Assembly (NCBI GenBank): GCA_002995645.1
Contig: PUHO01000006.1
Location: 66,690 to 130,689, forward strand
Length of the DNA: 64,000 nucleotides
Reading direction: 5' to 3'
DNA from: SAR324 cluster bacterium
GTDB taxonomy: Bacteria > SAR324 > XYD2-FULL-50-16 > HCM1
Shown: positions 1 to 9,533 of the stretch, piece after piece
How positions within the stretch are numbered: position 1 is the stretch's first letter
How the letters are laid out: each line of letters starts with the position of its first letter
Translations under genes and position numbers: made by a program
The notes under the pieces: generated by a model
Told to the model about the DNA's origin: nothing
Databases searched by the model: none
What the model saw: the letters and a program-made list of their open reading frames with translations, nothing else

Positions 1-261
1 GCAACGCAGCCAAGTGAAGTGGCAATTAATACTTCTTTATCAGAGGCAACACAATCTGTTTTACGTATGCTTTCTCCAAGAGAAGAAGAAGTATTACGTA
101 TGCGTTTTGGTATTAACAGGAAAAAAGATCATACTCTTGAAGAAGTAGGACAAGATTTTGACGTAACCAGAGAAAGAATACGACAAATTGAAGCGAAAGC
201 GCTACGTAAGTTACGCCATCCTTCACGAAGTCAAATCCTACAAAGCTTCTACGATTCTTAA
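1..261 (+). CDS. rpoD: RNA polymerase primary sigma factor, C-terminal part (partial)
   Basis: The reading frame is open from the first base of the window, so this is the 3' end of a longer gene. The visible 86 residues are sigma-70 region 4. The motif LRMRFGI is followed by the region 4.2 helix-turn-helix, which reads [20 protein letters not shown] and then [12 protein letters not shown]. This is nearly identical to housekeeping RpoD and binds the promoter -35 element. The frame ends in SFYDS and a TAA. Sigma-70 family membership is certain; assignment to the primary sigma rests on the RpoD-like tail. The rest of the gene lies upstream of the window. Confidence 0.96.
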   Translation, partial: ATQPSEVAINTSLSEATQSVLRMLSPREEEVLRMRFGINRKKDHTLEEVGQDFDVTRERIRQIEAKALRKLRHPSRSQILQSFYDS

Positions 262-333
262 TAGAAGCTAGCGAAATATGGCATAATCCTTGCATTTACT
301 ATAGTTTTTAATTAATTATAGTAAGTGCTTTTT

Positions 334-501
334 ATGACTATACCAATTCCTGCTAAAAAAAATAAAAAAACGTTAACTGCTATCAGCATTAGCTATAAAG
401 GAAAAAAAACGACAGTTACACTTCCGAAAGAAATGTATTCCGGCGTTAATGATTACGATATGGCAAAAAAGTTAGCTAAATTATTAGTAAAACATCCGTA
501 A
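334..501 (+). CDS. Small basic protein, 55 residues, unknown
   Basis: An ATG ORF of 55 codons lies 72 bases after rpoD on the same strand. It begins MTIPIPAKKNKKTLTAISIS and ends KLAKLLVKHP. The protein is very lysine rich and carries a strand-like pattern (AISISYKGKKTTVTLP) followed by a possible helix. I do not recognise a family and see no Shine-Dalgarno sequence before the ATG. It may be cotranscribed with rpoD. The regular alternation of hydrophobic and basic residues and the clean start make a real gene plausible, but conservation cannot be judged from one genome. Confidence 0.5.
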   Translation: MTIPIPAKKNKKTLTAISISYKGKKTTVTLPKEMYSGVNDYDMAKKLAKLLVKHP

Positions 502-577
502 ACTCTCTTGTTTATACTCTGTGTAGCGAATTTATATATCACTAGCTACGTAGTACGCTAGCCTGTCTTCTCTATAA

Positions 578-1310
578 ATAGATAAAGCAATTACCTAAAC
601 TTGCTTATAGCTAACGCCATCAAAAACTACCCGCCTGTTTTTCCCTTCGTTTTTACCCTCAAAAACAATAAATTTTTCTTTAGTTCTTTTACTTATTACT
701 TGCTTATTTTTCAAAATAAGTATATAATATTTTTCTCTCTAGAAGCTAAATCATTCATCTCAGAAAATAAACAAGACTATGACTCCAATTAATTTATTTA
801 TACCAAATATTCATTGTGCTAGTTGTAAATCTAATATTGAATCTACCATAGAATCCCTTGATTTTGTACAATCGGCAACTGTTAATATTCTAAGACGAAC
901 CGTACAAATCACGTTAAAACAAGAGCAAATAGAAACTATTCGTTATATTATAGATAAAGCAATTACCTAAATTTGCTTATAGCTAACGTCCTCAAAAACT
1001 ACCCGCCTGTTTTTCCTTCGTTTTTACCCTCAAAAACAATAAATTTTTCTTTAGTTCTTTTACTTATTACTTGCTTATTTTTCAAAATAAGTGTATAATA
1101 TAATACTTCTCTTTTTAGAAGCTAAATTATCCATCTAAGAAAATAAACAAGACTATGACTCCAATCAATTTATTTATACCAAATATTCATTGTGCTAGTT
1201 GCAAATCTAATATTGAATCTACCATAGAATCCCTTGCTTTTGTACAATCGGCAACTGTTAATATTCTAAGACGAACCGTACAAATCACGTTAAAACAAGA
1301 ACAAACAGAC
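578..1310 (+). repeat. Tandem duplication of the copA promoter region and 5' end
   Basis: Two head-to-tail copies with an offset of 372-376 bases are visible. Copy 1 runs from about 578 to 949 and copy 2 from about 950 to 1310. Both begin with ATAGATAAAGCAATTACCTAAA and include the non-coding upstream region and the first HMA codons of copA. Copy 2 leads into the intact gene. Copy 1 lost about 80 bases between the first and second HMA domains, and the copies differ at several other positions, so the duplication is not fresh. Confidence 0.93.
779..970 (+). pseudogene. Truncated duplicate of the copA N-terminus
   Basis: This 63-codon ORF repeats the first 50 residues of the copper ATPase at 1155 with one substitution in the compared stretch (LDFVQSA against LAFVQSA). 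It then jumps to the start of the second HMA domain (ETIRYII) and stops. A single CASC metal-binding motif remains (residues 13-16). It could in principle still encode a free HMA domain resembling a CopZ-type copper chaperone, because start, fold core and stop are intact. I treat it as a duplication relic because the tail is an accidental fusion across a deletion. Confidence 0.75.
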
Positions 1311-3617
1311 AGCCAATCTTATATTAATATTATATTAGAACAGCTTGCCGCGAAAAATTTTCCAGCTCAAGTACAAGAAACAAAGCAAATGGAAACTATT
1401 CGTTATATTATTGAAGGGCTACATTGCGCTAGTTGTGTAGCTAAAATAGAATCGGCACTTTCTAAATTAGAAGGCATCTCTTCCCTTGGCGTTAATATTA
1501 CCACAAATCGCCTTAACTTAACGTATAATCGTGATATACTTTCTTTTCGCACCATTAAAGAAACTATCCAAGCTCAAGGATATCGCCTTGGCGAACGTAT
1601 AGAGCTAAATCAAGATAAAAACCAATATATACGCCAAGAATTAAAAAAGTTAAAAATAAAAGGATTCTATGCTCTGCTTTTCAGCATACCTTTATTATTC
1701 ATTACTATGGGCGGTATGTTTTTTCCTTTATTAAAAATAGCTAATGAATCGATTTCTGCTATCATACAATTAGCACTAACGTTGCCTATACTTTGGTTAG
1801 GTCGCGATTTTTTTATCTATGGATTCCGTCATCTATACTTACGCTCTACTAACATGGATAGTTTAATTGCAATTGGATCTAGCGCCGCATTTATATATAG
1901 CCTTGTGAATTCTTTCTTGATCTGGTTTAACCCGGCTATAACAAAACTGCCTTTATACTATGAATCAGCGGCAGTGATTATCACGTTAATTCTACTAGGT
2001 CGCTTTTTAGAAACAAAAAGCAAAGAAAAAGCATCGGAAGCCATTAACATGCTAGCGAACTTAACGCCAAATAAAGCGACTTTACTTGTCAACGGCAAAC
2101 AAACAACAATCACATCACATGAAATTGAACCCAACGATTTACTACTTGTTAAAAACGGAGAGGCATTCCCGGCAGACGGCATTATAGAAGAAGGCATAAC
2201 GCACGCTAATGAAGCTATGATCACAGGAGAAAGCAAGTTAGTACTAAAAGAAAAAGGAAGCTATGTTATTGGAGCTACCTTAAATCAAGGCGGCACTGTC
2301 ACCACGAAAGTCACTAAACCAACGCATCATAGCCGTTTAGCACAAATCATTGAGGTCATGGAAAACACGCAAACAGATAAACCGCATATTGCAAAATTAG
2401 CAGATCAAATTGCCACTTACTTTGTACCCATTGTCATCTGTATTGCCTTAATAAGCGCAGGTGCATGGCTTTTCTTTGGGGCTAGCTTTGCGTTTGCTTT
2501 GCAAATTTTTATTTCTGTACTTGTTATTGCTTGTCCTTGCTCTCTTGGATTAGCAACGCCAACAGCCGTTGTTGTAGGGAGCTCTAAAGCGGCTTCACTT
2601 GGCATGCTTTTTAAAGGGGCTTATGCTTTAGAACAAGTTGGGAAAATTAATTGTCTTGTTTTTGATAAGACAGGTACTATTACAAAAGGAAAAATGAACG
2701 TTACTAACATTGATTTAGTTGATCCTAGTTTTACTAAAGACATAGTACTACAATATGCCGCTTCTCTAGAACAAACTGTTTCGCATCCTTTAGCAGAAAG
2801 TATCTGTGCAAAAGCAAAACAAAACAAACTGCCTCTACTTACTGTTAAAAATAGCCAGAGCTTCCCGGCATTAGGTTCTAAAGCAACACTAGAACAAGCC
2901 ACCATTGCTATTGGCAACCTTCGCTTTATGCAACAAGAAACAACCATATTAGAACCGCATATCATACAAGAAGGAAATAACAGTACAAAAACCTTAATAT
3001 ATCTAGCGTATAACAAAAAGCTAATAGCCATATTCACATTAGAAGACGTGCTTAAAGAAGAAGCAAAAGAAACAATCCAAGCTATAAAAAAATTAAATAT
3101 TACAACTAGCTTACTTAGCGGAGACAGGCAAGCTGTAGCAAATGAAATTGGGAAACAAGCCGGGCTAGATGAAATCATTGCTAATGTAGATCCGTCAGAA
3201 AAAGCAAATGTAATTAAAGAAAAACAAAAAGATAAATCTATTGTAGCTATGGTTGGAGACGGCATTAACGATGCCCCGGCAATGCAACAAGCTCACATTG
3301 GCATAGCTCTCGCAAAAGGATCTGATATTGCACTAGAAGCGGCAAATATTATTATTACTACTTCGTCTTTACAATCAGTATATCATTGTATTGAATTAAG
3401 TCGCGCTTTAATAGTTAATATAAAACAAAACTTATTTTGGGCTTTTATCTATAATATTATAGGCATTCCTATTGCTGCCGGCGTATTAATCCCGACTTAT
3501 CACATAGGATTAACGCCTATATTTGCGGCTTTTGCTATGACAGGAAGCTCTTTATTCGTTTTATTAAATGCATTACGTTTTCGCTTTTTTAAGCCTAGCT
3601 TTAACGTAGCAACATAA
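1155..3617 (+). CDS. copA: Copper-exporting P1B-type ATPase
   Basis: This inner-membrane pump expels Cu(I) from the cytoplasm using ATP. Two N-terminal HMA domains carry CASC motifs at residues 13-16 and 91-94. They are followed by the actuator TGES (about 357-360), the transmembrane CPC ion site (460-462), the phosphorylation motif DKTGT with Asp504, and the hinge GDGINDAP (about 701). The last membrane helices contain AFIYN and MTGSS, which fit the Cu(I)-specific P1B-1 subgroup (YN and MxxSS). The length of 820 residues is normal for a two-HMA CopA. No Shine-Dalgarno sequence precedes the ATG. The upstream region and 5' end are duplicated just before the gene. No copper regulator or chaperone gene is adjacent. 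Confidence 0.96.
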   Translation: MTPINLFIPNIHCASCKSNIESTIESLAFVQSATVNILRRTVQITLKQEQTDSQSYINIILEQLAAKNFPAQVQETKQMETIRYIIEGLHCASCVAKIESALSKLEGISSLGVNITTNRLNLTYNRDILSFRTIKETIQAQGYRLGERIELNQDKNQYIRQELKKLKIKGFYALLFSIPLLFITMGGMFFPLLKIANESISAIIQLALTLPILWLGRDFFIYGFRHLYLRSTNMDSLIAIGSSAAFIYSLVNSFLIWFNPAITKLPLYYESAAVIITLILLGRFLETKSKEKASEAINMLANLTPNKATLLVNGKQTTITSHEIEPNDLLLVKNGEAFPADGIIEEGITHANEAMITGESKLVLKEKGSYVIGATLNQGGTVTTKVTKPTHHSRLAQIIEVMENTQTDKPHIAKLADQIATYFVPIVICIALISAGAWLFFGASFAFALQIFISVLVIACPCSLGLATPTAVVVGSSKAASLGMLFKGAYALEQVGKINCLVFDKTGTITKGKMNVTNIDLVDPSFTKDIVLQYAASLEQTVSHPLAESICAKAKQNKLPLLTVKNSQSFPALGSKATLEQATIAIGNLRFMQQETTILEPHIIQEGNNSTKTLIYLAYNKKLIAIFTLEDVLKEEAKETIQAIKKLNITTSLLSGDRQAVANEIGKQAGLDEIIANVDPSEKANVIKEKQKDKSIVAMVGDGINDAPAMQQAHIGIALAKGSDIALEAANIIITTSSLQSVYHCIELSRALIVNIKQNLFWAFIYNIIGIPIAAGVLIPTYHIGLTPIFAAFAMTGSSLFVLLNALRFRFFKPSFNVAT

Positions 3618-3699
3618 CGTACGTTGCGTTTTACATAGCTAAAATCTGCGTTACTCACAATAAAGTATCATTTTAATATTACTTTTATGAGTAATTAAC

Positions 3700-3729
3700 T
3701 TGAATTTTTTATAGATACAATAGTATACT
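3700..3729 (+). promoter_or_regulatory. Candidate sigma-70 promoter of secA
   Basis: A TTGAAT hexamer (3700-3705) is separated by 18 bases from TATACT (3724-3729), 50 bases before the secA ATG. Both boxes are close to the sigma-70 consensus, but in such AT-rich DNA this is only moderately convincing. Confidence 0.45.
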
Positions 3730-3779
3730 TAAAAAGTTATACTCACACGTTATATACTAATTTAGTTTTTTCTACTTTT

Positions 3780-6482
3780 ATGTTACAACAAATTTTTGAC
3801 TCTGTTTTTGGTAATTTTTCAAAACGAAAGCTTAAAACCTACCTACCTTTATTAAAAAAGGTGAATGCTCTAGAACAAAAATTCCAAGACTATTCACAAG
3901 AACAACTCCAAGAAGCAATTACTCAATTGCAAGAAAGAGCGAAGAACGGAGCTTCTTCAGAAGAATTATTACCGGAAACTTTTGCGGTTGTTCGCAAAGC
4001 CGGCATGGAGACACTACAACAACGCGCTTTTGACGTACAAATTCTAGGCGCTATTGCCTTAAACGACGGGCAAATTGCAGAAATGAAAACAGGGGAAGGA
4101 AAGACCTTAACTTCCACCTTTCCACTTGTTTTACAATCTTTATATGGTAAAGGCGTACATCTTGTTACAGTGAACGACTACCTAGCAGAACGCGATGCCT
4201 CTTGGATGGGAGAAATTTACAACTATCTTGGACTTACTGTTGGCGTTATTAAACACGATATGGAAGAAACCGCGCGCAGAGAAGCGTATAACGCTGATAT
4301 TACATACGGAACAAATAACGAATTTGGCTTTGATTATCTTCGTGATAACATGAAATTTGATCTTACAGAATACGTTCAAAGAGATCATTTCTATTCTATT
4401 GTCGATGAGGTAGACAGCGTTTTAATTGACGAAGCAAGAACGCCTTTAATTATTTCAGGACCGTCTGAAGACACAACGGAAAACTATTATAAAGTCAATA
4501 GTTTTATCACAGGATTAACACGTGGTTGGACAAAAGGAGACAATCCAAACATTGAAGCAGTTGCTCGTGCTTTAGACAGCGACTCAAAAGCAGCAAAAGA
4601 ATTCTTACAAACAAAAGAAGACAGTGAACTTGTTGTTCCCGGTGATTTTACGTTAGATGAAAAAGCAAAAAATATTCAACTAACAGAACAAGGCGTTGAA
4701 CTTATGGAAAAACGACTTGATTCTTTTTTAAAGACTTCTAATTTGTTTGATTTTGAAAACATTGAAATCTTACACCATGTTAACCAAGCTTTAAAAGCAC
4801 ATTATGTTTTTAAACGTAATACTGATTATGTAGTACAAAACGGGCAGGTTGTGATTGTAGATGAATTCACCGGTCGTTTAATGGAAGGAAGGCGTTTTTC
4901 CGAAGGGCTACACCAAGCTTTAGAAGCAAAAGAAAACGTTAAAATTGAAGCGGAAAACCAAACTTTAGCTTCTATTACGTTTCAAAATTATTTTCGTAAA
5001 TATACTAAATTAGCAGGTATGACAGGAACAGCAGAAACAGAAGCCGAAGAATTTAGTAAAATATACGGTCTTGGGGTGGTTGCTATTCCAACAAACAAGC
5101 CCATTGCGAGAAAAGACCACGCTGATATTATATATAAAACTATTGACGTCAAAAATAAAGCTATTTGTACTAAAGTTGCTGAACTACATAAAAAAGGGCA
5201 ACCTGTACTTGTTGGGACAGCGTCTATTGAAAATTCAGAATACTTAAGCAGTCAATTTAAAAAACATGCTATTCCGCACAAAATTCTTAACGCTAAATTT
5301 CATAAACAAGAAGCAGAAATCATTGCCCAAGCAGGGAAAAAAGGAGCCGTTACCATTGCAACTAACATGGCGGGACGTGGTACTGATATTAAACTATCAG
5401 AAGAAGTGCTTGAACTAGGCGGTTTATTTATTCTAGGAACAGAACGACACGAATCTAGAAGGATAGATAACCAACTACGCGGGCGCGCCGGACGGCAAGG
5501 AGATATGGGAGAAAGCCGTTTCTTTTTATCTTTAGATGATAACTTGCTTCGTATTTTTGGCGGTGAACGGATTGCTAAATTAATGGATCGCCTACACATA
5601 AAAGAAGACGAACCTATTGAACATATGCTTATTTCAAGAGCCATTGCTTCTTCTCAATCTAAAGTAGAGGCACATAACTTTGATATTCGTAAGCATTTGC
5701 TTGAATATGACGACGTCATGAATCGGCAAAGAGAAATTATTTATAAACAAAGACAACGTATTTTAGGCGAAGACTCGCTTGGCATCTTCACAGAAATGTG
5801 TGAAAAAGTGGGCGATTACCTACTAGATACCTATTGTGAAAGTAAACATATTGATCAGTGGGATACAGCAGAGCTAGCAAAAGAAATAAAAACTATTTTT
5901 GACTTATCTACTTCTCTAGACGAAGAACTTAATAGTCTCTCAGCAGAAACGTTTGATACTTGGTTACATGATCAAATTAAAAAGAAGTTAACAGAAAATC
6001 TAAATCAATTTGAAGAAGAAATTCAATTACTCTTGCTAAGACGTATTCAGTTAGAAATAACGGATAACTTTTGGAAAGATCATTTGCTTTCTATGGATCA
6101 CATGAAAGAAGGCATAGGCATGCAAGGATATGCACAAAAAGATCCGCTTACAGAGTATAAAAAAGAAGGATTCACGTTATTTCAAGAATTAATGTCTAGA
6201 ATAGAACTAGAATGCGTTCAAACTTTCTTTCACGTACAATTGCAAGAACAAGAAACTTTATTAAATCACGAATTCAAAACAAACCAGTCTATTGAGCTTC
6301 AGCATCAGTCTGTACCTAATTTTGAACAAGAAATGCAAGAAGAAACTCCGGTTAAAAAAGTTTCTGTACGAAAACGCGTCTTACCGTCTCGTAATAGTCC
6401 TTGTTGGTGTGGTAGTGGTAAAAAATATAAAAAATGCCATTGGAATGCCGATCAAGAAATTCAAGAAAATGAAACTACTTAA
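3780..6482 (+). CDS. secA: Preprotein translocase ATPase SecA
   Basis: SecA is the motor that pushes unfolded preproteins through SecYEG. The 900-residue length is typical. NBD1 carries the Walker A motif GEGKT near residue 107 and the DEAR form of the DEAD box near 217. The preprotein cross-linking domain follows, then NBD2 with TNMAGRGTDIKL and the arginine-rich LRGRAGRQGD. The extreme C-terminus has the zinc-binding CWCGSGKKYKKCHW (from about residue 875), the SecB/lipid-binding tail. No Shine-Dalgarno is obvious upstream; the start matches the usual SecA N-terminus. The gene faces proS and its stop region takes part in the duplication at 6468-6809. Confidence 0.98.
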   Translation: MLQQIFDSVFGNFSKRKLKTYLPLLKKVNALEQKFQDYSQEQLQEAITQLQERAKNGASSEELLPETFAVVRKAGMETLQQRAFDVQILGAIALNDGQIAEMKTGEGKTLTSTFPLVLQSLYGKGVHLVTVNDYLAERDASWMGEIYNYLGLTVGVIKHDMEETARREAYNADITYGTNNEFGFDYLRDNMKFDLTEYVQRDHFYSIVDEVDSVLIDEARTPLIISGPSEDTTENYYKVNSFITGLTRGWTKGDNPNIEAVARALDSDSKAAKEFLQTKEDSELVVPGDFTLDEKAKNIQLTEQGVELMEKRLDSFLKTSNLFDFENIEILHHVNQALKAHYVFKRNTDYVVQNGQVVIVDEFTGRLMEGRRFSEGLHQALEAKENVKIEAENQTLASITFQNYFRKYTKLAGMTGTAETEAEEFSKIYGLGVVAIPTNKPIARKDHADIIYKTIDVKNKAICTKVAELHKKGQPVLVGTASIENSEYLSSQFKKHAIPHKILNAKFHKQEAEIIAQAGKKGAVTIATNMAGRGTDIKLSEEVLELGGLFILGTERHESRRIDNQLRGRAGRQGDMGESRFFLSLDDNLLRIFGGERIAKLMDRLHIKEDEPIEHMLISRAIASSQSKVEAHNFDIRKHLLEYDDVMNRQREIIYKQRQRILGEDSLGIFTEMCEKVGDYLLDTYCESKHIDQWDTAELAKEIKTIFDLSTSLDEELNSLSAETFDTWLHDQIKKKLTENLNQFEEEIQLLLLRRIQLEITDNFWKDHLLSMDHMKEGIGMQGYAQKDPLTEYKKEGFTLFQELMSRIELECVQTFFHVQLQEQETLLNHEFKTNQSIELQHQSVPNFEQEMQEETPVKKVSVRKRVLPSRNSPCWCGSGKKYKKCHWNADQEIQENETT

Positions 6483-6530
6483 CTCGTATTTTTGTACTGA
6501 TAAAGTAATTTTTCTTAACTGCTAATATAA

Positions 6531-6570
6531 AAAAACAAAAGTGAGTAAAATAGCCTCGCTTTTGTTTTTT
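6531..6570 (+). terminator. Rho-independent, probably bidirectional terminator
   Basis: The left arm AAAAACAAAAGTGAG (6531-6545) pairs with CTCGCTTTTGTTTTT (6555-6569) with one G-T wobble and a 9-base loop. A T-run follows on the plus strand and an A-run precedes it, so it can end secA transcripts and also transcripts arriving from proS. Confidence 0.85.
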
Positions 6571-6576
6571 AGTAAG

Positions 6577-6702
6577 ATAACCTGTCGTGCCTAGCTTAAT
6601 AGGCAACAGCAAACAAGGCTTTAATCTTTGTTGGATTGCCACTCACAACACACGCCCCTTCCTTTGTTTCTTGCCCTAAATGAAGCTACTTAACTCGTAT
6701 TT
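6577..6702. repeat. Duplicated 3' ends of proS and secA
   Basis: Bases from about 6577 to 6676 repeat the last 80 bases of proS and its downstream flank at an offset of 134 bases, with a single mismatch over most of the length. Immediately after (6678-6702) comes a 23-base near-copy of the secA end, including its stop codon (original at 6468-6491). The segment spanning the secA tail and proS tail has therefore been duplicated in tandem, and the second copy has lost the terminator region between them. Confidence 0.9.
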
Positions 6703-6729
6703 AAGATAAGATAACCTGTCGTGCCTAGC

Positions 6730-8166
6730 TTAATAGGCAACAGCAAACAAGGCTTTAATCTTTGTTGGCTTGCCACTCACAACACACGCCCCTTCCTTTG
6801 TTTCTTGCGCCACAGGCAAACAACGAATAGTAGCTTTGGTTTCGTCTTGTATTTGATTAGCAACAGCAGAACTACCGTCCCAATAAGCATATACAAAACC
6901 ACCTTGTTTAATATATTCTTTAAACTGCTCGTAGTTCTCAGCATAAAACGTATTTTCTTCTTGGAAAGTACGCGCTTTCTCAAATAAAGCGTTTTGTATA
7001 TCTTCCAATAAATCCGGGATTTGCGTACCTAATTCGTCTATAGGAATAAAATCTTTTTTACGCGTATCACGGCGAACAGCAACAACTATATTTTTTTCTA
7101 TATCTTTAATACCAATCTCAATACGTAAAGGCGTACCTTGCTGTATCCATGTAAAAAAGCGATCGCCCGGGCTTAAATGAAATTGCGTATCTAGCTCCAC
7201 TTTAAGGCTACCAAGTTGCTTTTTCAAAACAGAAACTACATTATCCGCATAAGCAAGTATCTGCTCTTTTTGTTCTTCTGATTTAACAATAGGAATAACA
7301 ACAACCGGTCTCGGTGCTAAACGTGGTGGAATAATAATACCGTCGTCATCGCCGTGAGTCATAATTAACCCACCAAGAATACGTGTACTCACGCCCCAAC
7401 TTGTTGTATAAGCATATTGTAATTCATTGTTTTGATCTGAAAATTGAATCCCAAACGCTTTAGAAAAATTTTGTCCTAAATTATGGCTTGTTCCCATTTG
7501 CAAAGCTTTTTTATCTTGCATCAGCGCTTCTACTGTATAAGTTGTATCAGCACCCGGAAACTTCTCATGTTCCGGTTTTGCACCGTCAATAACAGGAATA
7601 GCACAAACATTTTCTAAAAAATCTTTATATATGCCTAGCATTTTTTCCGTTTCCTCTTGTGCCTCTTGCGCATTAGCGTGCGCCGTATGCCCTTCTTGCC
7701 ATAGAAATTCAGAAGTACGTAAAAATAACCTTGTACGTTTTTCCCAACGCATCACACTACACCACTGATTCATTAACATAGGCAAATCGCGGTAACTTTG
7801 TATCCATTGCGCATAGGCATAACCTATAATCGTTTCCGAACTAGGACGGATAACATATTTTTCTTCTAATTCTTTACCGCCGGCATAGGTAACCATAGCA
7901 AGCTCAGGAGCAAAACCTTCCACATGTTCCGCTTCTTTTGTAATAAACGACTCAGGAATTAACAAAGGAAAATAAGCATTGCGATGTCCTGTTTCTTTAA
8001 ACTTTGTATCTAAGTAATTTTGCAACGACTCCCAAATGCTATAGCCGTTAGGCTGGATTATCATACATCCCTTAACCGGCGCATGGGTTGCCAATTTACC
8101 TACTTTAATAACGTCTTGATACCATTGAGGAAAATTTTCTTTTCTTGGTGTAATGTTTTTTGCCAT
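6730..8166 (-). CDS. proS: Prolyl-tRNA synthetase, archaeal/eukaryal-type
   Basis: The enzyme charges tRNA-Pro in the cytoplasm. The 478-residue length and the order of motifs fit the short ProRS class without the bacterial editing insertion. Class II motif 1 lies around the NAYFPLLIPES segment, motif 2 around RPSSETIIGYAYAQW and RWEKRTRLFLRTSEF, with HTAHANAQEA after it and motif 3 near GGLIMTHGDDDGIIIPPRLA. An anticodon-binding domain and a C-terminal domain ending in ALFAVAY follow. It is the last gene of a minus-strand run (iclR to proS), starting two bases after the xseA stop. Its 3' end is partly duplicated downstream. Confidence 0.95.
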   Translation of the reverse strand: MAKNITPRKENFPQWYQDVIKVGKLATHAPVKGCMIIQPNGYSIWESLQNYLDTKFKETGHRNAYFPLLIPESFITKEAEHVEGFAPELAMVTYAGGKELEEKYVIRPSSETIIGYAYAQWIQSYRDLPMLMNQWCSVMRWEKRTRLFLRTSEFLWQEGHTAHANAQEAQEETEKMLGIYKDFLENVCAIPVIDGAKPEHEKFPGADTTYTVEALMQDKKALQMGTSHNLGQNFSKAFGIQFSDQNNELQYAYTTSWGVSTRILGGLIMTHGDDDGIIIPPRLAPRPVVVIPIVKSEEQKEQILAYADNVVSVLKKQLGSLKVELDTQFHLSPGDRFFTWIQQGTPLRIEIGIKDIEKNIVVAVRRDTRKKDFIPIDELGTQIPDLLEDIQNALFEKARTFQEENTFYAENYEQFKEYIKQGGFVYAYWDGSSAVANQIQDETKATIRCLPVAQETKEGACVVSGKPTKIKALFAVAY

Positions 8167-8168
8167 AG

Positions 8169-9509
8169 TTATTCCCCTTCCAATTTATATATATCCTCTA
8201 CGCTAACTTTAGCTTTTCCATCTATAAAGTTAATAAATAGAGTTTCCTTTTTGATAATGTCGTGTATAGACTGAATTTGATTATTATCTATATTAGAAAC
8301 AACAATCTTTTTTTGCGCAGCTTTAAGTTTGGGATTAGCTAAATATAATCTTTTCTCTAACGCAAAAAGACGTTGCTCTTTAGTGTATATTTTTTGTTTT
8401 GTGTTAGCAACAAGTTTAAAAAACTTACTTTCATATTGAAAACGTCGTTGTAACAAAAATGAAGTTGCCGTATTTTTTGTAAGCTGGTAGCGATTATCTT
8501 GCAATTTCCATAATAAATTTTTACTATATCGATCGATCTGCCTACGTAACTGTTCTAATACGTTTTGATTACGTTGTCGTAAAGTTTCTATTTTTTGTAC
8601 TAAACTACGTTGCATTCTATGCGATATAGAAGCAAGGTCGGAGTCTCGTTGTGCAAGGAAAGAAGAAAAAGCATATTGTATACGTGTTGTTAACATATCA
8701 ATACGTTCTTGTAGATCTGTTTGTAAAATAACCGCTGTTTGCGCCGCTGCCGTTGGCGTAGAAGCGCGTACGTCAGCAACAAAATCGGCAATTGTAAAAT
8801 CACGTTCATGCCCAATGCCAGTAATCACAGGGATAGGCGATTCAAAAATAGCTTGCGCTATATTCCGATCGTTAAAAACGGCTAAATCCTCCATAGCCCC
8901 GCCACCGCGTGCTAAAATAATAACGTCAAAATTATCTTTTCTTTTAGCAATAGCATACAAAGTTTGCACAATATCTTGCGCAACTGCGGCACCTTGCACA
9001 GCCACAGGAAAAAGCGTTGTCTCTACAAACGAATTTCTTTGCTCAATAGTACGAAGGATATCGTCCTTAGCCGCACCAGTCATAGAAGTAACAATAGCTA
9101 TCCGTTTAGCAAACAACGGTAATGCCTTTTTATGTATAGCATCAAAATAGCCTTTTGCTTCTAAATCTTTTTTAGTCTGTTCAAATACGAGCTGTAATAC
9201 ACCAGCCCCGCAAGGGTGAAGTTCATCGCAAGTTAACTGATAAATCCCTCTTTCCGGATACAGTCCAATACGTGCGCGCATAACTACTTCTAATCCGTTT
9301 TCAAGGCGAAAAGGTACCGTTTTAGCAACACCGCGAAACAAAATCACTGCTATTTTAGCTTTTTTATCTTGTAAGTTAAAATAGCAGTGTCCTGCCGCCG
9401 ATTCTGCAAACGAAATAATCTCTCCTTTAACCCAAACACTCGTAAAGTTATCTTCTAATAACCCTTTAATACGATATGTAATTTCCTCAACGGACAGAAC
9501 GTTTTGCAC
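8169..9509 (-). CDS. xseA: Exodeoxyribonuclease VII large subunit
   Basis: The large subunit of exonuclease VII degrades single-stranded DNA. The first 100 residues form the OB-fold DNA-binding domain (SVWVKGEIISF, GHCYFNLQDK). The catalytic core shows the family motifs ARGGGAMEDLAVF and GIGHERDFTIADF followed by ASTPTAAA. The C-terminal 150 residues are predicted coiled coil, which binds XseB. The start codon is GTG. The gene sits between ilvC (24-base gap) and proS (2-base gap). The small subunit gene xseB is not beside it and was not found in the window. The length of 446 is normal. Confidence 0.95.
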   Translation of the reverse strand: MQNVLSVEEITYRIKGLLEDNFTSVWVKGEIISFAESAAGHCYFNLQDKKAKIAVILFRGVAKTVPFRLENGLEVVMRARIGLYPERGIYQLTCDELHPCGAGVLQLVFEQTKKDLEAKGYFDAIHKKALPLFAKRIAIVTSMTGAAKDDILRTIEQRNSFVETTLFPVAVQGAAVAQDIVQTLYAIAKRKDNFDVIILARGGGAMEDLAVFNDRNIAQAIFESPIPVITGIGHERDFTIADFVADVRASTPTAAAQTAVILQTDLQERIDMLTTRIQYAFSSFLAQRDSDLASISHRMQRSLVQKIETLRQRNQNVLEQLRRQIDRYSKNLLWKLQDNRYQLTKNTATSFLLQRRFQYESKFFKLVANTKQKIYTKEQRLFALEKRLYLANPKLKAAQKKIVVSNIDNNQIQSIHDIIKKETLFINFIDGKAKVSVEDIYKLEGE

Positions 9510-9533
9510 AAAAAGACTCTAGCTTTTATTTTC

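Noticed and set aside
601..792. A 63-codon ORF before the copA fragment
   Set aside because: It lies in the duplicated non-coding leader. The second copy of that leader has single-base changes that break the frame, so it is not conserved even within the duplication.
2621..3265. A 214-codon ORF antisense to copA
   Set aside because: It is the mirror of a coding frame; composition is explained by copA and there is no start context or neighbour support.
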